Origin: Ectobius pallidus
Lineage: Eukaryota; Arthropoda; Insecta; Blattodea; Ectobiidae
Length of the DNA stretch: 64,000 nt
Assembly: GCA_964059195.1 (NCBI GenBank)
Contig: CAXKWD010000002.1
Span: 52,602,923 to 52,666,922, forward strand
Direction: 5' to 3'
The position numbers and the translations under genes were made by a program. Within the stretch, counting starts at the first letter, position 1, and the number at the start of each line of letters is the position of its first letter. This document shows, one piece after another, positions 12,501-24,400 of the stretch. A model generated the notes under the pieces. The model did not search any database, was not told the origin of the DNA, and saw nothing but the letters and a program-made list of their open reading frames with translations.

Positions 12501-15500
12501 GACTGCCCCTCATATAATGAAGTGAAATCTCCTCCTTATATCACAAGTTTTCACTCTGATACAATATTACTACAAACAGGTTCAGTTTTCACTATTCACT
12601 GTAAGCTTAAAAATATCCTCCTAAATATATAAACGTGACAGCCATGTGACAAATTGATATATTAAGAAATTACAACTGGTAGAATATAAAAAGATTATCA
12701 TACTAGGTCTATGCAGTTATAAAAGGCTTAAATGCCTAAGACAATAGAGTCAGGTATTGTCAAACTTCAATGTGACCTAATTATAAAATGCTTATTGAAT
12801 TACAGAATTTATAAAATTGAATATAATTTGTAAGAACAATAATATTAAAAAATCATTTTAAATATGTAAGGTGTGATCATTTACAAATATATGTTTATAA
12901 AATAAGCTTGTAGGCATATTTAAATATTAATTTATGCAATATCGGTAATGTGTTTACATCGTTATGGATTGTCGCAAGTGGCTGGGCTGGGCTTAGCTTA
13001 GCATCCATTTTGTTTAACAGCATTCCTTGGCTTGGCATTAGTTGACATGGCATAGCATAATATAGCATATCATAGCATAGCTTTAAATTTGTGGTAGGCT
13101 TAAGGCTTAGCATGGGTCTGAGACAGCTGAATGCATACTGCCATAATGCACCCTTTAATTTGTTTGGGAACATTAAGTGGAAAAATTGGTGCTTATGGTA
13201 AAGAACGTAATTTGAGTTTTTCTTCTATGTTTACAGCATCGCAGGCCACTATTTCCCGGACCAGCCTGGTTTCCACATGTACTCAGCCTCCAAGCATGCG
13301 GTCACAACTCTTACAGAGGGTCTGAGAAAAGAACTCGTCTCCCAAGGCTCAAAAATACGTATTACGGTAAGTTCTGCTGTATTATTGATAGAAAAATTCA
13401 GGGCTTCAAAAAGAGTTTTAGGATTAAATGTTACTTGTTTTGATTTTCCTAAGCTCTGCAATTTAGACAGTAATTTTTACGTATCCGCCAGAAGCTAGCT
13501 GTCCGTGTAATCAGCAGTAATCTAGTACTGCCTCCTCAGTACAGTTGAGTGCACGGAAACTTTCCGATATAATGTGCAGTGGTTTATGTTGGTTAGGTAA
13601 TACATAACCGACTCTGTAGGTCACTCCTCACTCCTGCATATATCCTTTCATCCTTGGTGGATATGCTACAGAGGCAAACCCCCCACTTAATATTTGTCTT
13701 ATTCCCCTCCGTCCTTCGCTGCTCAATCTGTAACCGACCTGTGTTCAAAGGTTAATGCTTGAGTGCCATACTTTTGATATCAAACCAATTTGAGTGGGAT
13801 TCATCCAGTGGGGGTGGACATTCTTTATGACCATTCCTTCCAGCCACTTAAATGAAATGTTTCCATACCCTACCCCCTCTCACCGCATGTCTAGGCCTGA
13901 GTGTTGTTCATAGGCTAATGAATGTGATCGGACTTGAATTCAAACCAGTAAGAGATTGTGTGAAACAGAAATGATAAAGGGATTTAATGCCAAATAAAGA
14001 AAAACAGCTAGAAAAAGCCAGAACCATCGGGAAGTTTCTGAGCACTCGATTGTACATCTGAAGTTCGCACCATACAGATAAAAATGTCTGCACAATAAAA
14101 CCCGGAAAAGTAATCTCGCTGTTCACTTTCTCCAGTTTCCTTCACATAATATATTGACACGGTCGAGTACCCTCAAGTTATATAGTAAAAGATTTTACAT
14201 ATTAAAAAATAATATATATATATTTTAAATATGTATATGTAAATATGTATATATATACTACATGCTTTACATGACCAATACACCGAGCACCATCCAATCA
14301 TGCGGTGGACTAGGTTGTAGGAAGTAGTAAATATATAAGGGTTCGCATGCACAGAATGCTTAAGAGAAACTTGTAAAAATTGCTGTATAGCTCAGAATAA
14401 TTTAAGAATAAACAAACAGGAAATGAACACCACTCAACAAACCAAACTATTGCACAATTTAATATCCAGGCTGGTAGTTTCATCTTATGCCGCCGGATGG
14501 CATCTGCATGCAGAAGGAAACCTTCTACATAAAATGGTATGATTTGGGCACCTTTACCCTATATTTGTAGCTGTTTTTTACAAACATAAGTGGAATTTTG
14601 TATTGTGAAAGACACCCCGGATAACCAGAAAGTAACCGTGGGTCTTTTAGTTAATTATGAATGAATGAAAATAAACCATACTATTCTAGCCTATGCTATA
14701 TCATCTTTTCAAATTACTTAGTAGAAAATGTTTTGATATTCTTTTGGAAAATAGACATAATGCCACTACACCTTTAATTTGTAAAATATTACTAGAATCT
14801 AGCAAAGTGATATAAATGTAATTTTTACTAGTATCTAGCAAAGTGATATGAGTGTAATTTTTTTAAATTTTTGCAGAGTGTGAGCCCTGGATTGGTGGAT
14901 ACCGAGATCTTTCGAGTAGGTGTGAATGAAAACCAAGCAGATGAATTGTACAACAGACTTCCATCTCTCAAGCCTGAAGATATAGCAGACGCTGTGCTGT
15001 ATGTATTAGGGGCTCCTCCTCACGTTCAGGTATGAATTTAATTAATGAAATTAATTGAAATAGGTGAAATTAATTAATCACCCCTTATTTGAAGATGAAT
15101 GTACCATGAAGAGTACTTAAGAGCTATTAACAAAAAATCATTCATACTGAACTTGATCAAGTTACTGGATGTTTAGGCAAAATGCCTGAATGCTTCCTAT
15201 AGAGAAAAATGTATAGAATAATTGTAACATCTACTATTTTGGAAAGTAAGACTCACTGGGAAGAAGTTTTGTGGATTGAATTTGATTTAATTCAGAAATC
15301 GCAGTTAGAAATCGCAGTTAGAAATTATTAAATATATCGTCCTCATTTATTTAAGCCGATCAGATGTTTAAATTACTTTGATACGTACATAAATATAATC
15401 TTGATATACGTGATTGTATAGGTACATCCTCCTCCAGCGCATTCTGTCTGGATACACAACTCATGCCCTGACGTCCTTATATTGGCAGTTGGCGCAACTA

Positions 15501-17085
15501 ACACCAAAATGTATAATAATAGAAAAGTAAGTCAAATGAAGCCACTAAAAATCAATAAAAATGATCAAGAACCGGCCATTCTCGGTCCAAATGGACTGGA
15601 GTGGAGTTGCCCCATTCCATTTGGAACGACCTAAAATAGGGGGGGGGGGCATTCACAGATGCTCCATCAGTCCACTCCATGCTTGTGAAGATGACTTCTG
15701 TGCGTAATAGTGTTCCTTGTTTTCAAAATGTTCCGACACATTCCTATCTTTACATTAAATTAAGGCTGGTCCCCAAAAATGCGTTACGTTTTGCTAAATT
15801 AGTGATGATCCTTTGTAAATGTTATTTTTATTGTAGTACATAGGCCTATGCCTAAACATTTTATTATACTCTCCTAAAACGAATCCAATGCGGATTTTAA
15901 TAATACCTATCGACAAAGGAAAATTAGTTTGTACTTTATATAAACAAATTGTTCATATTTTTGTTAAAACACTAAATGGAGACTAGCTATGGGTGAGACC
16001 ATATGAATTTGCAGTAATCTGGTTACTGCCTACAAGATCGGATCTATTGGTCACCTGTCAATGACAAGGAAATATGTCCTGTGCGGGAATCGAACATGGG
16101 ATCTCTGCTTAAGTCTGCAGGCCCTGAGACCACGAACCTTCCTGGAAGTAACCAGTTATATCCACTTGATGTAACAATTCTGTATATTTATTAGTGTTTA
16201 AATTGTATATTGTGATTAACATTGTAGGCAGAAGCAATTGATAATACATGATACAAACAATTTACGATAGAACATACAAAGATAGAAACCATTTGCACAT
16301 TAACAGTACAAAAATATCTACTAGTTGGAGGATCAACATGTACTAGTGCAGCGTTTCTCAACCTTTTTAAACCCGAGGACCTCTAAAATGTCTAAAAAAT
16401 TTTACGGACCCCTAATTTTACATCCCATTTTTAAAAGAAGGCCTGTAATAGTTTTCCAGCATTTTCAGATCCCGTTTGGGCAGTCATTACTTATGTACCT
16501 TTTTATCTCTTTAAAAAATGTTATGTATTAAGTTAAGTGATACTAAAATTGAATTTTCCTCGTTCTTCTTCTTGGATGCACTAAATCTCTTTTTCCCCGA
16601 GGGTTCTATTTTCTAATCAAAACCGATATTCATTCTTCTCTCATTTGGTCCCTATGTTGTTTCAAATTCTGTTTATTTTATTTCATTTTGCATTGTAATT
16701 TATATATTTTAGCTCTTCTCTAATTCTTATATTTCTTTTAAATCTCGTCTTGTGCACCCTTTAACTCTTCTAAAAATCCTTAATTCTGCTGCCAGCATTT
16801 TGCTTTTAACTTTTTCTTTTAATATCCAGGATTCACTTCCACACATGAGCACCGAGAATGCCAAGGTTTGATAAAATTTTAAAGTTGATCTAATGTATTT
16901 TTTTTATTATTTAATGTTTTCCCTATGGATCCACATATTTTCTTAAACTTATTCACCTTGTCCTTGTCTAAATCAAAGCTTATTTCACATCCAAAGGAGT
17001 TTTCTGAAATATTAATTTTTAAATGTATTTTGTGTTTCAGGTTCACGAACTAACTATAAAGCCTGTGGGGGAAGTTAATCTTTGA
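9463..17085 (+). CDS. Short-chain dehydrogenase/reductase, DHRS11-like (six coding exons)
   Basis: Joined exons 9463-9594, 10399-10567, 11644-11773, 13237-13366, 14877-15029 and 17041-17085 give a complete 252-residue protein. All introns are GT-AG and all phases agree. Residues 12-19 are TGASSGIG, the nucleotide-binding glycine motif of classical SDRs. NNAG is at 89-92, Asn114 precedes the catalytic Ser144, and Tyr159-x3-Lys163 sits in YSASK. The PG motif after strand 6 is at 191-192. The start ([15 protein letters not shown]) and length match vertebrate DHRS11 and insect farnesol/carbonyl reductase-like SDRs, which use NADP(H) on ketones or alcohols. No signal peptide or membrane segment is visible, so it is probably cytosolic. 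The exact substrate cannot be told. Introns 2-5 each carry transposon-derived DNA. Confidence 0.93.
10399..10567 (+). CDS. Dehydrogenase coding exon 2
   Basis: Codes residues 45-100 plus one base. Contains CDIANEEEI, as in SDRs that end strand 4 with Asp, and the NNAG motif. The acceptor is attttcag and the donor gtaact. Confidence 0.93.
10915..11401. mobile_element. hAT-type MITE in dehydrogenase intron 2
   Basis: The ends are CAGTGATGGGAAGTAA and TTTTCCCATCACTG. The 8-bp duplication gaaatatg is perfect at 10907-10914 and 11402-11409. Both subterminal parts hold many copies of the word TAATTGTAATTAC and close variants, a typical arrangement for transposase binding sites. Confidence 0.92.
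11644..11773 (+). CDS. Dehydrogenase coding exon 3
   Basis: Codes Asp101 (split codon) to residue 143 plus two bases of the catalytic Ser144. Contains [12 protein letters not shown], with the conserved Asn114. The donor is gtgagc. Confidence 0.93.
11828..12512. mobile_element. Palindromic mariner derivative 2, in dehydrogenase intron 3
   Basis: The two ends are inverted repeats sharing GTCAAATGAAAA and GAGACAGAT, each bordered by TA. The left arm carries transposase sequence on the - strand and the right arm on the + strand, 3' ends outward, as in the element at 7753-8433. Arms are close to 300 bp with a short centre near 12150-12210. Confidence 0.85.
11834..12241 (-). pseudogene. Mariner transposase C-terminal half, disrupted
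   Basis: The frame reads [14 protein letters not shown], with the second catalytic Asp, then [17 protein letters not shown] and ends with a C-terminus typical of mariner. Family members usually have SPDLSPxDxHxFG here. The residues carrying the third catalytic Asp are missing, so the product could not cut DNA. A second, shifted copy runs on the + strand at about 12144-12449. Confidence 0.8.
13030..13090. repeat. Degenerate ATAGCAT repeat
   Basis: The words TAGCAT and ATAGCATA recur about eight times in this intron stretch, a decayed short tandem repeat. The rest of 12513-13236 shows nothing. Confidence 0.45.
13237..13366 (+). CDS. Dehydrogenase coding exon 4
   Basis: Completes Ser144 and codes to residue 187. 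It holds the catalytic Tyr159 and Lys163 in MYSASKHAV. Acceptor tttacag, donor gtaagt. Confidence 0.93.
13542..14052. mobile_element. TIR element, copy 1, in dehydrogenase intron 4
   Basis: The ends CAGTTGAGTGCACGGAAAC and GTTTCTGAGCACTCGATTG are imperfect inverted repeats, bordered by TA on both sides. A relative sits at 35740-36229. Both share an interior with TTGAGTGCCA and TTTTGATATCAAACCAAT. No coding capacity is visible. TA borders suggest a Tc1/mariner-type mover. Confidence 0.6.
14053..14876. other. Rest of dehydrogenase intron 4
   Basis: Only AT-rich intron sequence is seen. A short direct repeat around CTAGTATCTAGCAAAGTGATAT precedes exon 5; one copy begins near 14792 and another near 14829. 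Confidence 0.45.
14877..15029 (+). CDS. Dehydrogenase coding exon 5
   Basis: Codes residues 188-238, phase 0 at both ends. It begins [12 protein letters not shown], the substrate-side PG motif, and includes [13 protein letters not shown], a helix well conserved in DHRS11-type enzymes. Confidence 0.93.
15990..16145 (-). repeat. Candidate tRNA-derived SINE fragment
   Basis: On the - strand, CATGTTCGATTCCCGCA has the form of a tRNA T-arm / internal B box, preceded by a region that could be an anticodon arm. No full tRNA fold was confirmed. Confidence 0.4.
16349..16460 (+). mobile_element. Fragment of CAGTGTTTCTCAACC hAT-type MITE
   Basis: Starts CAGCGTTTCTCAACC and closely follows the first ~110 bp of the complete copy at 29122-29369. 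The right end is missing. Confidence 0.6.
16555..17015 (-). pseudogene. LINE reverse transcriptase C-terminal remnant
   Basis: The - strand gives [22 protein letters not shown], then after a frameshift [20 protein letters not shown] and [11 protein letters not shown]. This is the order of the region after the RT catalytic core in a common arthropod LINE type. Stops and frameshifts show decay. It ends only a few dozen bases before the last dehydrogenase exon. Confidence 0.7.
17041..17085 (+). CDS. Dehydrogenase coding exon 6 and stop
   Basis: Codes the last 14 residues, [14 protein letters not shown], then TGA at 17083-17085. The acceptor is tgtgtttcag. Confidence 0.92.
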   Translation, partial: VHELTIKPVGEVNL

Positions 17086-17177
17086 TTATTACAGGAAAGA
17101 AGGTCAGCAGTAATTGTTATCTGTGTTAAACATATAAATATTACTGTGCAATAGCATGTATCATGTATAGTTCTTTG

Positions 17178-17317
17178 TACCTTCTGGTTTGGTGAAACCT
17201 TGTCTTCACACATAGAGTACTCTGAAAACCTGGTTCTCAGGCGTTAGAACTACTTCCTCTTTTCATTCTTTTGTGTCTTAGAGTCGAAGAAACCGGTTTT
17301 TACTAAACCAGAAGGTA
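17178..17317. repeat. Inverted repeat in the dehydrogenase 3' UTR
   Basis: TACCTTCTGGTTTGGTGAAA at the left pairs with TTTTACTAAACCAGAAGGTA at the right, about 20 bp with two mismatches. The whole is 140 bp and lies between the stop codon and the likely poly(A) signal, so the mRNA could form a hairpin. Confidence 0.7.
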
Positions 17318-17454
17318 GAAAGAAAGGAACTGACTACAAACGATGTAATGTAGTGAAGATTCTGAACACGTTGTATGTAATGCTTCAATTTATATGCTTA
17401 CAGAAACTTGTAGCAAGTAGGCCTAAGCCAGTACTTAGACTGTTATTATGTGTG

Positions 17455-17460
17455 AATAAA
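17455..17460 (+). promoter_or_regulatory. Likely poly(A) signal of the dehydrogenase gene
   Basis: AATAAA, 370 nt after the stop codon. Another AATAAA lies near 17836, so alternative ends are possible. Confidence 0.5.
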
Positions 17461-17880
17461 ACCGTAATATTTTGCATGTATGCTCTTGACCTGTTTGAAA
17501 AACTGGTAAATAATTACCTATTTGGGAGAGGATGATTACAATTTCTCAATTTTCAACCTTCGTACCTTGTTGCCTTCCATTTACGCTCACATAATTGCAC
17601 GTAAATTAACGAAGTGATTCATTCTGAATTTGTACCCCCCCCAGGAAGGTATTATGGCTATACCTCCTTTGTATAACAGCAGTACGATGAAATTTATATA
17701 CAGACACAGTTATAGTGATACCTCGCTTAATTTTGAATGTATATATATAAATATGATATTATATATAGTATAGCAATAGCCTGCTATAGTAGAAAGTATG
17801 GTGGATGTTATGCTGTTACTTCCTTTATTTTTGTAAATAAATTATAAATTTTCGGAAGTTCTAAATAGCCTTGTAATTTT

Positions 17881-18391
17881 TAAAATGAGAAAATTACCAT
17901 AAATATTTTGTAACTGATGAAAACATTTAACTTTTCGGTGATGTAGAGCAATTGAAAGTAAGACATATGTCATATAATTTGGGTGTTATAAGCTAAATCA
18001 TGTGATAACTACAATGCAGGAGGAATGGGAAATTTGTACATAGGAGGGAAGGGACACCATTTTAATGAGAAATGTTGCCTACCATATTTCTTGCAAAATT
18101 GAAAATGTATTTTAAGGTGTTTTTCTTTTATTTCGTAGTGAGATGGGTTGATTTTGGATATGAGGGCTAGATTCAAAGACGTCAAGGGTGATAGCTCGAA
18201 CAGATAATATGTCATAGACATATACAGTTACAATACATCATTCCTCATTATGATCAATATGAAACACCCCCGGTGGATATCAATGTAACATGACATAAAT
18301 ATTGTTATATTAGTTTCCTTGCCTACGGTATTTTGCCACCGTTCCTTTCTCTGGGACTGCATTAAGCCTCCATTTAACGGACTAGATAAAA
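17881..18391. other. Intergenic spacer and possible pyruvate kinase promoter region
   Basis: About 0.5 kb separates the dehydrogenase 3' end from the candidate first exon of pyruvate kinase. No TATA box or other promoter element is clear enough to name. Confidence 0.4.
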
Positions 18392-18424
18392 ATGCCGGGC
18401 GTTGAACCACCTTCAGCTCCGTGG
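18392..18424 (+). CDS. Candidate first coding exon of pyruvate kinase
   Basis: ATG in a good context (aaaaATG) opens [11 protein letters not shown] and runs to a strong donor, TGG|gtaagt, in phase 0. That is exactly the phase exon 2 needs. Pyruvate kinases normally have 10-30 such poorly conserved residues before the conserved start. The 5.3-kb intron this implies is long, and no transcript evidence is available. Confidence 0.5.
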
Positions 18425-21400
18425 GTAAGTATTTATTTTTCAATTATAGGCTATAGTTCTTCAGTGGTAGTGTGGTGTAACTTTTGCCTCAGACAGGATT
18501 TTGCAAAGAAATAAGCTGCGCACCAAAAGCGCACAAGGTCAATCTTTCCAGACTTACAATGTTTTATTAGCGCACAAGAGGGTATGTCCAGTAGATTCTT
18601 GAAGGTTTCAACCACCGCCGTCTCGAGAATTACACTGTCTGTCCTATGCTTATTTTAACATTGAGTTTAGAGTATTGCTCAATTGCCTAATTTCTCCAGT
18701 AGAGGCGACACAGTTCACACCCAGATTGCATGAAATTCCAGCATATTTCAGTTTCCGAGTTTATACTTCAGAGGGCAACACCCAGTATACAAGCAATGTA
18801 TAGGGTATTGCAGCAATAGGCGGTAGGTGCTGCCATCGGTAATGTCGCCGCGTACGCAAAATTAGCCGTATATAACAGGCAGTGTATACACGAGTAATAC
18901 AGTCTAGAAGTCAGTGGTTTTAGCCTATTTTTCCCAGCAACCTAATTCGAACATTTTAACGTACTTTTCCTTTTCATGCCCCTTGCTTCCGAATTCTTAT
19001 AGAACCTAAAAAGGGCTAAATCGGACTGAAGAACCTAAAAGGGACTACGGGGGACGTTTGATGAAAAACTAGGGGCTAAAGAGGACTTTTGCTGAAAAAC
19101 TAGGAGCAATAGAGGACTTTTGTAGAAAAACACGATTTTTGAATATATTTTCCAATTATTGCAAATATGTGAATTTGTGCATTTTAAGAAAAGACATAAT
19201 AAAAATAAATTTATTCAACGCACTGAAATTAACAATGTATATGCCGCTTTGTAATAATTTCAATGAAAATTTTGAAATTGTATTTAAGAGTGTGATTGAT
19301 TTACAGCATATTCTTATTGTTTTTCGTAAACCGTACATAGCCTATATAGTCATTTGAATTGGATTTATATATTTAGTAACTCGAAAATGTGCCACCTCGA
19401 CATCGCAGGAAATGAAACTTGAGCCGTCTGCAATACTTTGAAATCTGCAACTAATCCATTGTAGTTTCAACTTGAAAATAACAAGTTGCGGCCAACGATA
19501 GAGGAGTATATTAAAGAACAAATTCGTGACACTCGAGTCTACTTATTTTTGTAGATCGGAAGTGAATTGAGTGGTGTATTGAATAATTATTGTTTCATTA
19601 AAGGGTAAATATCTCAATTGTTTATGCTATTTTTTGAGTGCCAATATAAGGAATAGTTCCTTGTTTATTTTGTTTAAAAGAAACTAGAGTAACTGTGTCA
19701 AATTTATAATACAATTTTCGGTGTTAATATTAGTGTTAATTGTATGTTTTATTAAGACGGCTAAAATCGTTTGTTTAATCCCTAAACAGGGCTATTCCAC
19801 AAAAATAAAAGCCTAAAAATCCGGGCCCTAGTCACAAGTAATGTTTTGAGCGAACCTAAATATTATTTTGTCTTACGTACGTGTTTTGTCAAACTGTCGG
19901 TATCTAATTTATGTACCATATTTATATTACTGAAATAGTTATTTATGCTATTTTGATTTTTAAATGAATGTAGGCACACGATAATAGTAGTAGGAATAGT
20001 AGTGTATGTACTGGTTAAAATGAAGGAGATGGATAAATTATTAAGTGCAGTATGGTACTTTATGAGATTGTGTGTGGGGACGAAAAATGTCTGTCCGTCT
20101 GTCTGTCTGTCCGTCCGTGTGTCTGTACGCGCGATAACTCAAATACGCTTTGTCGAATTTTAATGAAACTTGGTATACTCGTTTATAATGTCCATGGGAA
20201 GAACCCTATTGATATTGAACCAAATCGGTTCACCGGTACCGGAGTAATGCCCAATTTAGTGCCTATTTTAATAGATTATGGCTCCTTTCTAATAGAAAGG
20301 CACCATAACTCAAATACGCTGTATCGGATTTCCATGAAACTTGGTATACTCATTTATGACGTTCATGAGAAGTGCCCTATTGAATTTGAACCTAATCTGT
20401 TGACCGGTACCGGAGTAAACCCCAATTTAATGTCTACTTTAAAGGCGCAATAACTCAAATACGCTTTATCGTATATTTATGAAACTTCGTATACGCATTT
20501 ATAATGTCCATGGGAAGACGTCTATTTATAATAGAAAAAATCGGTTGACCTGTTTCGGAGTAATGCTCAATTTAGTGCCTATTTTATGGTAATATACGTA
20601 TTCGAAAGAATTTATAAAAAAAAAATGAAAATCAATTATCTTGACAACACTGCCGATTGTTTTACTGTTATCTTATAAGGCCTTGGAAATTAAAATACAG
20701 GTAGCTATGACAAAAAACACTATCGATTTACAAGCGCTTATCCAACTAGACCGTTAAAATGACCCCGGTGGCCGAGATGGTAACGCTTTGGCCTCACATT
20801 CTGGAGTCCATGGTTCAAAACCCGAAACCGGCCAATTTGATTTTTTTTTGACATTTTTATGTGAGTGTGCGATTGTCATGATATCACATATCTGTACAGT
20901 TCAGGTGATGCTGGAAGATTTTAATCTCATTAAAAAAAAACTAGACCTTTGTTCTTCCGTAAGCCCTGCTTAATGAATAAATCTGGAGCTTAACTTGGAA
21001 ATCAATTTAACAAAAAAAAAACATATTCTGCATATCATAATTGCAGTCATAACTGTTTAAACAAAAACATACTGGCACTTTGTTACATCAGTTTACCTGA
21101 TTTTTATTAATTTGTACGAAAGGAAAAGAGAACGATAGTGACCTTTGAGGATATATTCTATAATCTCTATAACGTGCTTGCACTTTTTCTTTGCCTTAAC
21201 GGGCTCAGCCCGTAAAATGGAACTTTACATAGAAAGAGATAGTTCTGTTAAACAATGTTTACGACCCAAAATAACTATTTTAAGCATTTGACCAAAAACT
21301 ACACCATGTGGTTTAACTTATAGATCCTGTAGCATCATCAGCAAATTAATTTTCATATGTAATCAAACCGTATGATGAACGAATTGTACTTTCGATACAG

Positions 21401-24400
21401 CCTCTAATAGCAATGAGCACAAGAACAATCTTGGGCCAAAAGATGACTACCGTTACCACCTTAATGTTCCGATTGTTCTCAGCCTAGTAGATCTTAAATT
21501 TGTCTCATTATATTATGATTAACATTATCGAATGCTTCTCCAAGTCAAGTGACGATATCCTGCAATCCTGAGGGTAAAGGCGACCGGTGCGTAAGGCTGA
21601 CAACCTTACCACCTTCACATGCCGAATGTCCAAAATCTTGGAGCCTCGACCACCTGGCACCCTCTGGGCCTCCATGGCCTGTATAGGGATCACACTTTTA
21701 CTTTTAGAAAGTTGGCTATGTAGAAGGACTAAAACATATTTTTAAGTAACATCTATTCTTAAATTCGCACGGAAAATATTATTAACGTCTGAAATACTTC
21801 ATTTCAACTTTTGAATAAATTTCCAAACTGCCTTCCCTGAAAATTTTCCGCTCTAGGCCTCAGCCAACTTAGCCTATTTAGAAATACGGCCCTGAGTAAA
21901 GGCGAACTCGAGGAGTGAGTGTATTTTAAACTAATCATTCATAATACGCCTCCGACAGGAGCTCTCAAGGAATTTACATTTTCAGTCTGGAAATGAATGA
22001 AAGATTTGGGATTGATTCCATGGTAACTTTTAACTTTTCATTAAATTATTTATTATTTTTATGGGTTTTAAGAATGTTTTGATTTTCTTCAAGGATGTCT
22101 ACGAGACCGCCGATGGTAGCACCATGGGTATGTAACTTACTCGTATCATCGCTAAGGGAGAAGTATGGTGATATTTTGATCTTGAAGAATAATTGTTTTT
22201 CATAGCAATAATATTTATTTTTTTTGCATATTTTCAAAATTCATGGAATTGCAGTAGGCCTAAATTACGTCTGTTCGTGTCGTCATGGTCCATCTTATTC
22301 CCTAACTGCTTGAACGCTAATAGATACGAGGATGGTTCAAAAAGTAACAGCAAACTAACACACTCTTCTGGGATATGAATGGGCCGCTTTTGAAGCACTA
22401 TCAGCAAAGGGGTGAAACAATGAATAGTGCCCGGTCCAATGCAATGTTGGAGAATGAGTTAAAGGCAGAAATACAGAGCTATCGCTGAGGATTTTTGCAT
22501 AAAGGAATTATTATCCTTCACGACAACACCCCGGAACTTTTTATGTCATTCGGAGATTGAGATGTCAGGTCTTGCATCGTTCCCCATACAACCCTGATTT
22601 CGCTACTCTGGATTACCATGTGATTGGACCCCTGATGACGAAGTTAAAGAAGCGGTGCATTCTTGGTTGCAGACACAAACAATTTTTTTTCTGATGAAAT
22701 AAAACGTTGGCGCAATGATGTGAGATATATATCGAAATGAAGGATAATTATGTTGAAAAATGACATCTTGTTTGTATCTGTAATTGAAATATATACTTCG
22801 CAAAAATTAGTTTGCTGTTACTTTTTGAATCACCCTAAATGTTTTTAGGTAGATTTCGAAGAAAAATCTACCTATTGCAATCGATACCATGTCATGACTT
22901 TCAAAAAATTCTTTCATATCTTTACGTTTCTAAGTACGAAACCACCGCCCGTCCAAAATTTTTTTTGGATAATATATATATATAGGCTATCTTTAGGTCT
23001 ACACGCTAGCGGCCATAATTTTGAAGATATCTGAACCAAATTTTATTTTTATATTTCTAGGTCCAATAGTTCGGACAAGTTCGTTAATGAGAAAAATTTG
23101 CCCAAGAGGGGGAGGGGTCGGGGGTTGAAATTTTGAAAATTTATATCTCTGCCCCTATGAAGTATAGAGGGAAACTTTGTTTGAATAAATTAGAGTGCTC
23201 CGTATGGAGTTCACAGTGACACCAAGGATTCGGGGTTTTGGGGGTAGGAGTGAGGGTGGGGGTGGGGGATGGAAATTAGAAATTTTTGAAACAACGTCTT
23301 GTGGGGTATTGTTGAAAAGCTCTTGATGAGTAGTCTACAAATCAATAACTAATTTCTCGATAGCAAACATATAAGGCGAGATTTGAATATTTGAAAAAGT
23401 GCTCTTTCCTCTTTCCTCTTTTTTGCAGTTATTATTGGGGGTTTGTCATGCCAAGGCTGAAGAAGAAAAGTGCTGCGCAGCGACAATAAATTAAACCAAA
23501 AGCACTTTGAAATCTACCTCAGCCTGTGGGCCTACCTAAAGGGATTTTTTTTAGTTCTTACTGTAATACGCCTGTTACATGCGACGTAACAGTATGATAA
23601 TGACATGTTGTAATACAAATATCTGTGTGGAATTTTGCCAAAACGGAACATTGGTCATATATAGATTAATATGTTGTTCTATTCCAGCTGCTACCACACG
23701 GAGATGCAAAGGAAATGATCCTCAAGTCCGGATGGGCAGATACCTTCCTCGACCATGTTTGTGGCTATGACTCGAGCCAACCGGCGCCTAGATTGCCCCG
23801 GCTCACGGGGATTATCTGTACTATTGGTAAGAGTGACGTAAAATAACAATATATATATACGGATATTTCAACATGAAGTGTAGAGTAGATTGTTCCCTAT
23901 ACAGTACATGAAAGCTCTTAGGCTTTCAGGAGGTTGGGGATGCCATTCGGCTCACGAAAGTGGTGCATATATAAATATATATACATATATTTATATCAAT
24001 CTATTATAGCCCCTAAACACAAGCTTTGCTCATCTAGGGGCATACCTTACATTTTAAATGCTAAATTAGAAATAGTATTGTCTGTTGGTTTTTGTTCTTA
24101 CTTGTACCAAAATGTGAAATAATGTAAATAATGAAATGTAATCATGTATGTAACAATAAAAATAATGTAACAATAATACAAGCAAATATATCAAATTAAT
24201 TTCCATTAAAAAAAGGAAGAAAGGGAAACAAATAAACATACAAGAAAACGCATAACCATTCACAACGCCTGAGACCTATCACGTATACAACCCGCGGTAC
24301 TGCAATGACGGAGAAGTTATCGCACAACTACGGCGCTTGCAGAGAATTGGCAAAAGGAAATATTTATTTCAACGCGAACCGAAAAATAATTTTTCTTTCT

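Noticed and set aside
20052..20453. Protein-coding gene of 133 residues
   Set aside because: The frame covers an imperfect tandem repeat and a TGTC microsatellite, the third unit leaves the frame, and no family match is known to me.
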